Origin: Fibrobacter succinogenes | Lineage (GTDB): Bacteria > Fibrobacterota > Fibrobacteria > Fibrobacterales > Fibrobacteraceae | NCBI GenBank assembly: GCA_902768715.1 | Contig: CACXMH010000019.1 | Location: 1 to 36,457 of the forward strand | Length of the DNA stretch: 36,457 bases | Direction of reading: 5' to 3' | Part shown: positions 1 through 7,596 of the stretch, piece by piece | Layout: the number at the start of each line of letters is the position of its first letter | Numbering within the stretch: position 1 is the first letter of the stretch | Translations under genes and position numbers: made by a program | Notes under the pieces: model-generated | Databases searched by the model: none | Seen by the model: only the letters and a program-made list of their open reading frames with translations | Told to the model about the DNA's origin: nothing

Positions 1-350
1 CGAGTCTGAGGCATGGGGCCGTCAGTAGCAGCAACAACGAGGATAGCGCCGTCCATCTGAGCAGCACCAGTCACCATGTTCTTAACGTAGTCGGCGTGCC
101 CCGGGCAGTCGACGTGAGCGTAGTGACGGTTGGCGGTTGTGTATTCCACGTGAGAGGTGTTAATCGTGATACCGCGAGCCTTTTCTTCGGGAGCGTTGTC
201 GATTTCATCGAAACGCTTGGCGGCAGCGAGACCGCGGGCTGCGAGAGTGGTGCAGATTGCGGCGGTCAGGGTGGTCTTGCCGTGGTCAACGTGGCCGATG
301 CTGCCGATGTTGCAGTGCGGCTTGCTTCTATCAAAATGTTCTTTTGCCAT
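1..350 (-). CDS. tuf: Elongation factor Tu, N-terminal part (gene runs off the window)
   Basis: The minus strand reads [20 protein letters not shown] then the P-loop GHVDHGKT, the switch I segment [13 protein letters not shown] and the [12 protein letters not shown] motif, all hallmarks of EF-Tu. EF-Tu is the GTPase that delivers aminoacyl-tRNA to the ribosome in the cytoplasm. About 116 residues (most of the G domain) lie in the window; the remainder is beyond base 1. The start ATG at 350-348 has an SD-like GGAG about 12 nt upstream. Three tRNA genes lie immediately upstream on the same strand, the tRNA-tufB arrangement known from many bacteria, so tuf is probably co-transcribed with them and released by tRNA processing. 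Identity is essentially certain. Confidence 0.98.
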   Translation of the reverse strand, partial: MAKEHFDRSKPHCNIGSIGHVDHGKTTLTAAICTTLAARGLAAAKRFDEIDNAPEEKARGITINTSHVEYTTANRHYAHVDCPGHADYVKNMVTGAAQMDGAILVVAATDGPMPQT

Positions 351-374
351 TTTATTCTATCTCCGTTTAGTGAG

Positions 375-446
<72 letters not shown>

Positions 447-491
447 ATTTGGCCTGCCGCTACGTCGCCGCATTGGCGGGCCTTGTGGTCG

Positions 492-574
492 TGCATCGTC
501 GTGGTTTCGAACCACGGTAGGCGTGAGCCAACGGATTTACAGTCCGTCCCCTTTAACCACTCGGGCAACGATGC
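492..574 (-). tRNA. tRNA-Tyr (anticodon GTA)
   Basis: A class II tRNA of about 83 nt on the minus strand with a long variable arm. The acceptor stem is GCATCGT/ACGATGC, the anticodon stem ACGGA/TCCGT encloses loop CTGTAAA (anticodon GTA), the variable arm is built around GGCTCACGCC, and the T arm GTGG-TTCGAAA-CCAC follows. The long variable arm plus GTA anticodon is diagnostic of bacterial tRNA-Tyr. CCA is not encoded. It is the middle gene of the three-tRNA cluster ahead of tuf. Confidence 0.96.
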
Positions 575-584
575 ATTTGTTTCG

Positions 585-657
585 AGCCAAAGATAGGAAT
601 CGAACCTACGACCGGCTGATTACAAATCAGCTGCTCTACCAGCTGAGCTACTTTGGC
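585..657 (-). tRNA. tRNA-Thr (anticodon TGT)
   Basis: A standard 73-nt cloverleaf on the minus strand: acceptor stem GCCAAAG/CTTTGGC, D arm AGCTCAGCTGGTAGAGC, anticodon stem GCTGA/TCAGC around TTTGTAA (anticodon TGT), and T arm with GTAGG-TTCGATT-CCTAT. It is the first gene of the tRNA-Thr/Tyr/Thr-tuf unit and lies 10 nt upstream of tRNA-Tyr. It reads ACA and probably ACG codons. Confidence 0.96.
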
Positions 658-695
658 ACGCACTCTAGTACCCCTAAAGATAATAGAGTGGACCA

Positions 696-725
696 AATTT
701 AATAAGATTTGGTGGGTTTTGTCAA
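696..725 (-). promoter_or_regulatory. Putative promoter of the tRNA-tuf operon
   Basis: On the minus strand a perfect TTGACA (725-720) is followed after 18 nt by TAAATT (701-696), a 4/6 match to the -10 consensus. This would start transcription about 30-35 nt before tRNA-Thr(TGT). It is the only good -35 match seen upstream of the cluster. The assignment is an inference from hexamers. Confidence 0.5.
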
Positions 726-878
726 TAAAAATCAAGCACTTACGCAAAAAAAATTGCGATTTTTTTCTTTTTTCGCAAAAGTTTTGTCCACAAAAGGGGC
801 GTGGAGTGTTGATAAGGTGTTGATAGACGGGAATGGTAAATTTTTTCCCGTCTCCTTCCCATTAGCGCCAAAAAAGTT

Positions 879-884
879 TATATT
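879..884 (+). promoter_or_regulatory. Putative -10 box for the lipoprotein gene
   Basis: TATATT lies 33 nt ahead of the ATG at 918. The leader contains an SD-like GGAG at 907-910. No convincing -35 hexamer is present at the expected distance. The same TATATT box recurs ahead of many genes in this window. Confidence 0.45.
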
Positions 885-917
885 AAATCTCATACAACGT
901 CCAAACGGAGAAAAACA

Positions 918-2156
918 ATGACAAAAAAATTCTCAGGCTTGACAATCGCTTCTCTCGCCGTAGCGTTCGCCCTGTTCGGTTGCGACTCCAATGGCGGCGG
1001 GGCTACTGCTGCCAACGGAGCCGACAGTTCCAGCTCTTCTACAAAAAATAACCCTTCGTCTAAGGATGACGACGAGGAAGACAAGACAACAGAAGCCATC
1101 GAAGCCGAAACCCTCGATGATCTGCCCAAGTGCACATCCAAAAAAGAGGGCACCCTCGCCTCTGTCGAGGACGATGGCCTCGAATACTATTGCTACGACA
1201 CCGAATGGATTGGAACCGCAGCCACCAAGGCAAAACTGCCCGACTGCACGGCGAAGAAAGAAGGAGACCGCATTTACGTCAAGAAGTCAGAAGAAGTCTT
1301 CTATTGCAGCGAAGATGGAGAATGGGTCACCACGAACGATGTCGATGACCCTGATGGAGACACCAAATCCTCCAGTTCCAGCAAACCCAAGGAAAAGGTT
1401 GTCGAATTCGTTGACGGCGTCATTTGGCAGCCCTCTTATGGAAGACGAGCCTATACTGGCGAAACCGGCATAGACGAATACAACTTCCTGGATGAAGATG
1501 CCGAGGGCGAAGCTGGTGCCGGCTGGTGGTACAAGTTCCTGGACAACGGCCAGGGCGGATCCTCTACCGCCGTCGGCAAATTCTCGGATGAATCCCTGGT
1601 TTTGACCTTTAATCTTGCCTATACAAACTGGGAAGAAAAGATCTGGACTTCGGGTGATGACTTCGGGTATTACTACGCCCCCGATCCCTACCCCTTCGCC
1701 GGCTTCGGATTCAACCTGAAGAATGACCAGAAGACGACGGATATCACCAGCTTTAGCCAGGGTATCTGCATCACCTACGCCTCATCGACCACGGTCAAGA
1801 TTGCTATTCCATCCACGGCCACGGATTTGCACGGAATTTCATACGAGTACAACCTCTCCTACTCCACAAGTTCAACAACGGCAAAGGTTCTTTGGTCCAA
1901 ATTCACGCAGCCGTCCTATGCCGCTGATCAGGGCGCAACTGTAGCCCGTGCCACGGCCCTGGCCAAGGCCTATGCGTTGCAGATTATGTATTCCAACGAC
2001 CAGTCCGGCGTAACTGACTACTGTGGTGGAGCCAGCCTCAGCACCTGTCAGTCCTATGCTGACGCTTACGGAAGCAGCTCGTTCACGGTTTACAAGATTG
2101 AAAAGTACGACGGCACTACCTGCGGTGGTTCCAGCGACTCAGATGACACTCTGTAA
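918..2156 (+). CDS. Secreted lipoprotein with two tandem Cys-containing modules
   Basis: A 412-aa protein with a lipoprotein signal peptide ending in the lipobox LFGC (Cys22), so it should be lipidated and exported. A Ser/Asp/Glu-rich linker (about 37-65) follows. Then come two related modules, one starting LPKCTSKKEG and ending EYYCYDTEWI, the other starting LPDCTAKKEG and ending VFYCSEDGEWV; each has two Cys that could form a disulfide. A second SSSSS linker precedes a C-terminal domain of about 250 aa with no recognisable motif. Ser linkers and such Cys modules are a Fibrobacter lipoprotein style. The start is fixed by GGAG 8 nt upstream. It is monocistronic: own -10 box and a strong terminator directly after. 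The function is unknown; surface attachment or substrate binding is only a guess. Confidence 0.85.
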   Translation: MTKKFSGLTIASLAVAFALFGCDSNGGGATAANGADSSSSSTKNNPSSKDDDEEDKTTEAIEAETLDDLPKCTSKKEGTLASVEDDGLEYYCYDTEWIGTAATKAKLPDCTAKKEGDRIYVKKSEEVFYCSEDGEWVTTNDVDDPDGDTKSSSSSKPKEKVVEFVDGVIWQPSYGRRAYTGETGIDEYNFLDEDAEGEAGAGWWYKFLDNGQGGSSTAVGKFSDESLVLTFNLAYTNWEEKIWTSGDDFGYYYAPDPYPFAGFGFNLKNDQKTTDITSFSQGICITYASSTTVKIAIPSTATDLHGISYEYNLSYSTSSTTAKVLWSKFTQPSYAADQGATVARATALAKAYALQIMYSNDQSGVTDYCGGASLSTCQSYADAYGSSSFTVYKIEKYDGTTCGGSSDSDDTL

Positions 2157-2174
2157 GCTTTTCTGATTCATTAG

Positions 2175-2202
2175 AACACCGACCTTCGGGTCGGTGTTTT
2201 TT
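2175..2202 (+). terminator. Rho-independent terminator of the lipoprotein gene
   Basis: A perfect 10-bp stem AACACCGACC/GGTCGGTGTT is closed by a TTCG tetraloop and runs into TTTTTT. It sits about 20 nt after the stop codon of the preceding gene. Confidence 0.93.
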
Positions 2203-2226
2203 ATTTCCCAAACCTTCTCTAATTTG

Positions 2227-2232
2227 TATATT
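2227..2232 (+). promoter_or_regulatory. -10 box predicting a leaderless thioesterase-rarA mRNA
   Basis: TATATT ends only 7 nt before the ATG at 2240. Transcription normally starts 6-7 nt after the -10 box, so the first transcribed base should be at or next to the A of the ATG. No SD sequence lies between. This is an inference from spacing. Confidence 0.5.
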
Positions 2233-2239
2233 TAGACCC

Positions 2240-2662
2240 ATGGAAACATGCACCTTCAAGCATACAGCGCGTATTGACGTTCGCTATGCCGAAACTGACC
2301 AGATGGGAATCGTGCACCACGCCGTTTACGCCGTGTGGTTCGAGCAGGCCCGTACCGAATATTTCCGGGAAGCGGGCGCAAGCTACGCCGACATGGAGGC
2401 CGAAGGTTTTTCGAGCCCCGTCCTGGAGCTGAACGTCCAGTTCAAGAACCCCACCCATTATGGCGAATTTGTAGATATCGAGACCACCATGGTCCGGATT
2501 GACAGGCTTCGAGTTCGCTTTTTATACAAGGCGACGGTAAACGGCAAACTCTGCACTACGGGCTCTACGCTCCACTGCATGCTGAAAAACGGCAGACCCA
2601 CACGGGAACTGCCCTCTGGCTTTGCAAAGTTCGAATTCGTGAACGAGGACGCCCAAGCCTAA
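2240..2662 (+). CDS. Acyl-CoA thioesterase, YbgC/4-hydroxybenzoyl-CoA thioesterase type
   Basis: A 140-aa single hotdog-fold protein of the family's usual length. The N-terminal signature VRYAETDQMGIVHHAVYAVWF (about 14-34), with Asp20 as the likely catalytic residue and the following EQARTEYFRE helix, is typical of the YbgC family. These enzymes hydrolyse acyl-CoA or acyl-ACP thioesters in the cytoplasm. The TAA stop overlaps the ATG of rarA by one base (TAATG), so the two are translationally coupled. No SD precedes the start, and the -10 box is only 7 nt away, so translation is probably leaderless. The family is clear; the substrate is not. Confidence 0.88.
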   Translation: METCTFKHTARIDVRYAETDQMGIVHHAVYAVWFEQARTEYFREAGASYADMEAEGFSSPVLELNVQFKNPTHYGEFVDIETTMVRIDRLRVRFLYKATVNGKLCTTGSTLHCMLKNGRPTRELPSGFAKFEFVNEDAQA

Positions 2663-3951
2663 TGGACCAGCCACTTGCCGAAAGACTACGCCCGCAGAAC
2701 CTGGACGAATTTCTGGGCCAGAACAAGATTCTGGGCGAGCAGAGCCTATTGCGCAAGAGTCTTGAGAACGACAACGTTCCCAGCATGATTTTCTGGGGTC
2801 CGCCGGGTTGCGGCAAGACCAGCCTCGCCCACGTAATCCGCCAGCACACCAAGAAAGCCTTTGTGGCATTATCTGCGGTAGCCAGCGGCGTGAAAGAGGT
2901 AAAAGAAGTTTTGGCCGACGCCCGCAAGATGAAGGGCATGTTCAAGGACACCATCCTCTTTATCGACGAAATCCACCGGTTTAACAAAGGCCAGCAAGAT
3001 GCGTTACTTGGTGCGGTTGAGGATGGTACCGTGACGCTCATAGGCGCCACCACCGAGAACCCGGGGTTCGAGGTCAACAGCGCACTCCTGAGTCGCTGCC
3101 AGTTGATACTGTTTGCGCCACTGAGCAAGGATGACCTGCGCACGCTGATTTTCAGCGCCCTGCGGGACCACCCCCGCGGATTGCAGTTGAAAGATGTGGA
3201 AGTCGAAGACGCCGTCGTGGAAAAGCTCATTGCCCAGTCCGACGGTGACGCCCGATTTTTGCTGAACCAAATCGAATGGATTGGCAAGAACCTGGGTGAC
3301 CGCAAGGTCATTGACGAAAAACTCCTGGAAGAATTCCAGTACAAGAAGCCCCTGCGCTACGACAAGAGCGGCGAAGAGCACTACAACCTGATTTCGGCCT
3401 TGCACAAATCGGTACGCGGGAGCGATCCGGATGCCGCCCTCTACTGGCTGCATCGCATGCTGCAGGGCGGCGAAGACCCGCGGTTCATACTGCGCAGGCT
3501 TATGCGCATGAGCATGGAAGATATCGGCCTTGCAGACCCCAACGCCTTACTGCTGGCCACCGCCGCTCGCGAGGCCTACGACTTTATGGGAATCCCCGAG
3601 GGACTCATCGCCCTCGACGAACTGGCCGTTTACCTGTCGCTTGCTCCCAAGAGCAACAGCCTGGAACTGGCCGGAATGAAGGCCGACCAGATCGTGAAGC
3701 AGACCGGCACGCTCCCTGTGCCGCGAGCTTTCCGCAATTCGGTGACGAAGGTGGGCGAAAAGCTGGGCTACGGAGTCGATTACCAGTACGACCACGACAG
3801 TCCGGGCGCATACTCCGCACAGGAACATTTGCCAAAGCAGCTGGAAGGCACCGAGATTTACCAGCCAAAGCCCTACGGAAAAGAAAAGGCACTTGGAGAA
3901 AGGCTTGCGCAGTTAAAGCAGATCAAGCGGGAAAAGGGAAATGCCCGCTAG
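2662..3951 (+). CDS. rarA: Replication-associated recombination protein A (AAA+ ATPase)
   Basis: A 429-aa clamp-loader-like AAA+ ATPase (RarA/MgsA/WRNIP1 family). It begins with the family opening PLAERLRPQNLDEFLGQ, then Walker A GPPGCGKT (46-53), Walker B with LFIDEIHRFNKGQQD (about 99-113), and sensor motif GATTENPGFEVN with the SR arginine finger in LLSRCQ. The C-terminal half (SGEEHYNLISALHKSVRGSDPDAALYWLHRML...) is the conserved tetramerisation/MgsA region. RarA acts at stalled replication forks and interacts with SSB. The length is normal. The one-base overlap with the thioesterase gene indicates co-transcription. A REP-like repeat cluster follows directly downstream. Confidence 0.95.
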   Translation: MDQPLAERLRPQNLDEFLGQNKILGEQSLLRKSLENDNVPSMIFWGPPGCGKTSLAHVIRQHTKKAFVALSAVASGVKEVKEVLADARKMKGMFKDTILFIDEIHRFNKGQQDALLGAVEDGTVTLIGATTENPGFEVNSALLSRCQLILFAPLSKDDLRTLIFSALRDHPRGLQLKDVEVEDAVVEKLIAQSDGDARFLLNQIEWIGKNLGDRKVIDEKLLEEFQYKKPLRYDKSGEEHYNLISALHKSVRGSDPDAALYWLHRMLQGGEDPRFILRRLMRMSMEDIGLADPNALLLATAAREAYDFMGIPEGLIALDELAVYLSLAPKSNSLELAGMKADQIVKQTGTLPVPRAFRNSVTKVGEKLGYGVDYQYDHDSPGAYSAQEHLPKQLEGTEIYQPKPYGKEKALGERLAQLKQIKREKGNAR

Positions 3952-3954
3952 GAA

Positions 3955-4041
3955 ATCCCCGTGATTCTATCGCCCTATCGCTATGCTCCAGGGCTCCAGA
4001 ATGACTGCGGGGATGACAAGTTGGATGCGGGGATGACAACG
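3955..4041. repeat. REP-like palindromic repeat cluster
   Basis: The stretch between rarA and the convergent barrel gene holds a long imperfect hairpin. The outer arms are ATCCCCG (3955-3961) and CGGGGAT (4008-4014), the inner arms ATTCT/AGAAT and CCCT/AGGG. A second unit GCGGGGATGACAA follows at about 4027-4039. The core GCGGGGATGACA is shared with the repeats near 11607, 12027 and 35627. It may also serve as a transcription end for rarA. Confidence 0.75.
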
Positions 4042-4045
4042 GGGA

Positions 4046-4750
4046 TTATTTTCTCACGAACTTAACGCCTACCCATACCGCATAGCCGCTATCATCGTTA
4101 ATATCATCATCGATTTCACCGGGGGAAATAAGGTCTGCCCCGGCGGCAAAACCAAAATTAAGCCGTTCTGACACAGGAAAAAGGTAGCCCGCTTCAAACA
4201 TTACGTTGATTCCCAAAAAACCGATGCCGCCACCGCTACCCAACAACATATTGGCAGTAGCGACCATATAAAGATTCTTGGCAGCACCTTCTGAACGGCC
4301 AAAGGGATAAAAGGCGACGCCAGGGCCACCACCCAAAAAGGCCGACCTCGGCTTGGCATCGTCTTCGTCTTTTTCACGGCCATGAACCTTTCCACCAGTT
4401 CTTTCAAATTCGATATTTGCAAAAGGAGCAACAACACCCTTTATCAAACAGCCAAGCCGCATTGAAAACAGGGGGCCAAAACCCGTATAGCCAATATCTT
4501 TTTCGTAGGAACCATATTTGCCGCCAGAAGATTTCTCGCCACACACATAACGACCGTCAGATTCAAAATGGCAAGCAGGACTTGACTCCGAATAGTCGTG
4601 AACCGTCTGCACCGCCTCAAGGTGGCGCAAAGCCATACCTACCGTGGCGTCAAAATAAAAGCTGCTTTTTCGCCGTTGCCCAGACGCCGATTCTTCTCCA
4701 TAAGAAGACACCACCAAAAGAACAATCAACAAGAGCAGAAGCTTTTTCAT
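4046..4750 (-). CDS. Signal-peptide outer-membrane beta-barrel-like protein
   Basis: A 234-aa protein with a clear signal peptide (KKLLLLLIVLLVVSSYG). The mature part shows alternating hydrophobic/aromatic strands (FYFDATVGMALRH, GPLFSMRLGC, FANIEFERTGG, VAFYPFG, VMFEAGYLFPVS, LNFGFAAGADL, YAVWVGVKFVRK), which suits a small outer-membrane barrel of 8-10 strands. Two Cys at about 59 and 70 may pair. An SD-like AAGGA lies 8 nt upstream. It starts 9 nt after the stop of the upstream lipoprotein gene, so the two form an operon and may cooperate at the outer membrane. No specific family was recognised. Confidence 0.75.
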   Translation of the reverse strand: MKKLLLLLIVLLVVSSYGEESASGQRRKSSFYFDATVGMALRHLEAVQTVHDYSESSPACHFESDGRYVCGEKSSGGKYGSYEKDIGYTGFGPLFSMRLGCLIKGVVAPFANIEFERTGGKVHGREKDEDDAKPRSAFLGGGPGVAFYPFGRSEGAAKNLYMVATANMLLGSGGGIGFLGINVMFEAGYLFPVSERLNFGFAAGADLISPGEIDDDINDDSGYAVWVGVKFVRK

Positions 4751-4759
4751 AGATTGTCC

Positions 4760-5845
4760 TTATTCCCTATAGATGGTGTAAACCGTAAAGTCGTCTTCTT
4801 TGTCGGGGCCTTGCCCACTAAGATGATTAATGGCATGCCATGGATGGCGGTGTCCGTCAACAAGGTCCGAATCGGACTGATTTTCTTTCCAACGGTATAT
4901 ACGACTCCCTAAAGAATCCAGAATCAAATCATTCATCAACCGGCGAGAATAAAGGTTGCTAAGGGAAAGGGATTCGGGAACAGCGACCAAATCAATCTTA
5001 TTGCATTGAACAGACTCGACATGCCAAGGATTCTGCTCTGTAATACTCGCATAGAAATTTTGCGACTTACAGGCACTAGAATCGCCGATATCGCTTAAAC
5101 TCACGCCCCAAAAACTAGACGTAGTAATAGCCCCTTTGATGTTTTCATAGTTATCGCCGTCATTGACAATGCAGTAAACCGTCGTATCCGTATAGGGCGT
5201 ATCGTAAACGGTATATCCATAGCATCCATGCGACCTACTACTTGTAAACGGAACGGCACAATCCTTTTCGCTAAATGTGGTATCGCGAGTAAAGGCACTA
5301 AACGTAGTGCTGTCCGGGAACTTGAATTCAAAGGTGTCGCCATGGAGCTCGTACATTTTGATAAAAGCGGACAGATCTACGTCAAATGTTTTTTTCTTGT
5401 TCTTGCGATCCACCAGGGTAAAACGCAAATGGTCGTCGTCATCTATGGGAATTCGGGCATAATTTTCTAGAACGTACCCGTCCTCTTTTACGTATAGCGA
5501 ACTAAGGCTCTCGTAGGTATTCTTGTTCTTTTGGGGCAAGTGCCTTAGGGAATCGCTTTTACCATACTTGAGGCTATCCACGCAGAACGTACTGAGTTCT
5601 GTCGAATCTTCTCCGGGAAGGAACTCACAATCCAGCGTATAGAGTTTTGCCATCCGAGAGTCGGCAGAGTCGTTCAACTGCAGTTCCAAGGCAAAAGACG
5701 TGGGCCGTTGCAGAACCTCGGTAGAAGGCTTGCAAACATAAGATTCACAATAACTACGATACATGTAAGAATCGTCGCCATTGCAACCGACGATCCACAA
5801 AAGCACCATTCCCATCCACAGGTATTTTATCGTTTTACAAATCAT
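4760..5845 (-). CDS. Hypothetical lipoprotein
   Basis: A 361-aa protein with a lipoprotein signal ending IVGC (Cys21). The mature part is Asp/Ser/Tyr-rich and hydrophilic, with several Cys after the lipid anchor (CESYVCKPS, DCEFLPGED, FCVDS, DCAVPF, GCYGY), which suggests disulfides and a periplasmic or surface location. A TATATT box (5873-5868) and an SD-like AGGTGGAG precede the start. It is the first gene of a two-gene operon with the barrel protein downstream. No known domain was recognised; it is probably a lineage-specific cell-envelope protein. Confidence 0.75.
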   Translation of the reverse strand: MICKTIKYLWMGMVLLWIVGCNGDDSYMYRSYCESYVCKPSTEVLQRPTSFALELQLNDSADSRMAKLYTLDCEFLPGEDSTELSTFCVDSLKYGKSDSLRHLPQKNKNTYESLSSLYVKEDGYVLENYARIPIDDDDHLRFTLVDRKNKKKTFDVDLSAFIKMYELHGDTFEFKFPDSTTFSAFTRDTTFSEKDCAVPFTSSRSHGCYGYTVYDTPYTDTTVYCIVNDGDNYENIKGAITTSSFWGVSLSDIGDSSACKSQNFYASITEQNPWHVESVQCNKIDLVAVPESLSLSNLYSRRLMNDLILDSLGSRIYRWKENQSDSDLVDGHRHPWHAINHLSGQGPDKEDDFTVYTIYRE

Positions 5846-5867
5846 ACCGTAGACTCCACCTAAAGGA

Positions 5868-5873
5868 AATATA
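5868..5873 (-). promoter_or_regulatory. Putative -10 box for the lipoprotein-barrel operon
   Basis: TATATT on the minus strand, 22 nt ahead of the ATG at 5845. An SD-like AGGTGGAG lies between. No -35 was recognised. Confidence 0.45.
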
Positions 5874-5882
5874 CTCTTTTTC

Positions 5883-6929
5883 CTAGAACTGTTTCAGAAT
5901 TTTGATACGTTCCGGCGTATCGGGGTGGGTGCAGAACATGGTATTCGCCTTGGCCACCCAACCCGAAAGTTTCATGTCGTTGTCAAATTCCTCGTCGGGG
6001 TGTATTATGTAGAGTTGGGCCACGTCGCCCCGGTGGACATTGTCAAGACCCGGATTGTCAGAAATTTTCTGCAGGGCAGAGGCCAGGGCCAAAGGGTCTC
6101 CGCAGAGTTCGGCGCCGCCAGCATCGGCCACGTATTCGCGTGTGCGGGAAATGGCCATACGAGTAAGCCAGCTGAAGAAATATCCGACGGTGCTCCATAT
6201 GATAAGCGCCACCAGGAACAGGATGATTCCGAATATGGCGCCACCGCCGCCGCCATTTTTTTTGCTGCGGTTGGTGGTGCGGCGGCGGGGCCCGGTAAGC
6301 AGCCCCATAAGCATCCGCACGGCCATGGACCGAATGGCCGCAAATATCCCGACGAATACGATACACACCACCATCAGGCGGGTGTCACGGTTCTTGATGT
6401 GGGTCAGTTCGTGCCCGATGACGGCGGCCAGTTCCGCATCGTTTAGTTTGTCTATAAGTCCGGTCGTGAGAGTGATGGTGAAAGACGGGACATCTACTCC
6501 GCTGGCAAAAGCATTCAACTGGTCATCTTCAACGATATTGATTTGGGGCATCTCGATGCCCCCTGCGATGCAGAGGTTTTCTACCAGGTTATAGACCCGC
6601 AGGTTGTCCTTGCGTTCCGTAGGCTTCGCGTGAGTGATGTGACGGATGATAGCGGTATTCGTGCAGTAGGCGATAATGAACCAGAGCCCCGTCATGCTAA
6701 GGGTGAAGGGCATGGCATCCTTGAAATAGTACCAGATGATGGGCCAGTGGAAGGTGGCGGCCTGGGGGCCCGGCGGGCAGGCTCCGTCCCAACAGAACCA
6801 GCCAAAAAAATCCAGGGTCATAATCGCCAGGAGAACCATCCCGAGAAGAATCACGGGAAACATACAAAGGAGGATAACCGTGTTGCGGTTATTCCTCCAA
6901 ATCTGGGTCTGGATACCGACGTATTTCAT
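5883..6929 (-). CDS. htpX: HtpX-like M48 family membrane zinc metalloprotease
   Basis: A 348-aa integral membrane protease. Transmembrane segments occur near residues 18-40, 72-95, 182-205 and 228-255. The zinc site HELTH (173-177) follows the conserved NAFASG segment (about 139-144), and the third ligand is in SRTREYVADAGGAEL. It ends with the M48 motif CTHPDTPERIKIL. HtpX-type enzymes degrade misfolded membrane proteins at the inner membrane. A Gly/Lys/Arg-rich loop (about 213-226) between transmembrane segments is longer than usual. It lies 9 nt downstream of lemA; LemA-HtpX pairs are common, so co-function is likely. Confidence 0.92.
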   Translation of the reverse strand: MKYVGIQTQIWRNNRNTVILLCMFPVILLGMVLLAIMTLDFFGWFCWDGACPPGPQAATFHWPIIWYYFKDAMPFTLSMTGLWFIIAYCTNTAIIRHITHAKPTERKDNLRVYNLVENLCIAGGIEMPQINIVEDDQLNAFASGVDVPSFTITLTTGLIDKLNDAELAAVIGHELTHIKNRDTRLMVVCIVFVGIFAAIRSMAVRMLMGLLTGPRRRTTNRSKKNGGGGGAIFGIILFLVALIIWSTVGYFFSWLTRMAISRTREYVADAGGAELCGDPLALASALQKISDNPGLDNVHRGDVAQLYIIHPDEEFDNDMKLSGWVAKANTMFCTHPDTPERIKILKQF

Positions 6930-6938
6930 GAGGGAAGG

Positions 6939-7499
6939 CTAGAACTTCACCTCGGGGGCCTTGTTGAGGGTCTCGCGATTCTCGGTAGCCTCATACATGG
7001 GAGCACGCTTGAAACCGAACATGCCGGCCACGATGTTGCTGGGGAACACTTCGCAAGCGTTGTTCAGTTCGCGGGTAGCGGAATTGAAGAACCGGCGGGC
7101 GGCAGAAAGCTTGTTCTCGATGTCGGAAAGTTCTGTCTGCAATTGCAAGAAATTCTGGTTGGCCTTTAGTTCGGGGTAGGCTTCCAGCGAAACGCGGAGT
7201 CCAGCCAGAGCTCCGGATAGGGCCTTGTCAGCAGCCACCTTTTCGTCCACCGTGGTGGCGCTCATGGCGGCGGCACGGGCGGCAGTCACCTTCTCCAGGA
7301 CTTCCTTTTCGTGAGTGGCATAACCCTTGATGGTGTTCACCAGTTGGGGAACCAGGTCAAAACGCTGCTTGAGTTGCACGTCGATATTGGCAAAAGCATT
7401 CTCGCGGTTGTTGCGAAGTTTCACCAAGCCATTGTACATGGAGATGAACCAGCCCACAAGAATTACAACCAAGACAAGAACGACGATTCCGACAGTCAT
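6939..7499 (-). CDS. lemA: LemA family protein
   Basis: A 186-aa protein with one N-terminal transmembrane helix (TVGIVVLVLVVILVGWFISMYNGLV), then the family signature LRNNRENAFANIDVQLKQRFDLVPQLVNTIKGYATHEKEVLEKVTAAR and the central LKANQNFLQLQTELSDIENKLSAARRFFNSATRELN. LemA proteins are small membrane-anchored helical proteins of uncertain role that usually neighbour HtpX or TPM-domain genes. The reading frame continues upstream, but the start at 7499 has an SD-like AGGAG 6 nt before it and lies after a TATATA-type -10 box, so it is preferred. Co-transcribed with htpX. Confidence 0.92.
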   Translation of the reverse strand: MTVGIVVLVLVVILVGWFISMYNGLVKLRNNRENAFANIDVQLKQRFDLVPQLVNTIKGYATHEKEVLEKVTAARAAAMSATTVDEKVAADKALSGALAGLRVSLEAYPELKANQNFLQLQTELSDIENKLSAARRFFNSATRELNNACEVFPSNIVAGMFGFKRAPMYEATENRETLNKAPEVKF

Positions 7500-7533
7500 A
7501 GGGTTCTCCTTTCTGTTTTTTGGGAAATGTATA

Positions 7534-7563
7534 TAAAAAAGGAGATCCCCGAACAAGTCGGGG
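7534..7563 (-). terminator. Possible terminator of the yggS transcript
   Basis: On the minus strand a CCCCGA-CTTGT-TCGGGG hairpin (7563-7547) is followed within 7 nt by TTTTTT (7540-7535). It lies between the yggS stop and the lemA promoter, where a terminator would be expected. The U-run is slightly distant from the stem. Confidence 0.55.
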
Positions 7564-7596
7564 AAGACAAAAAGGGGACAGAACGAAAAAAATGGC

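Noticed and set aside
447-491. Missing tRNA-Gly between tRNA-Thr(GGT) and tRNA-Tyr, as in the E. coli tufB cluster
   Set aside because: The 45-nt gap cannot form a cloverleaf and no tRNA-Gly remnant could be recognised.
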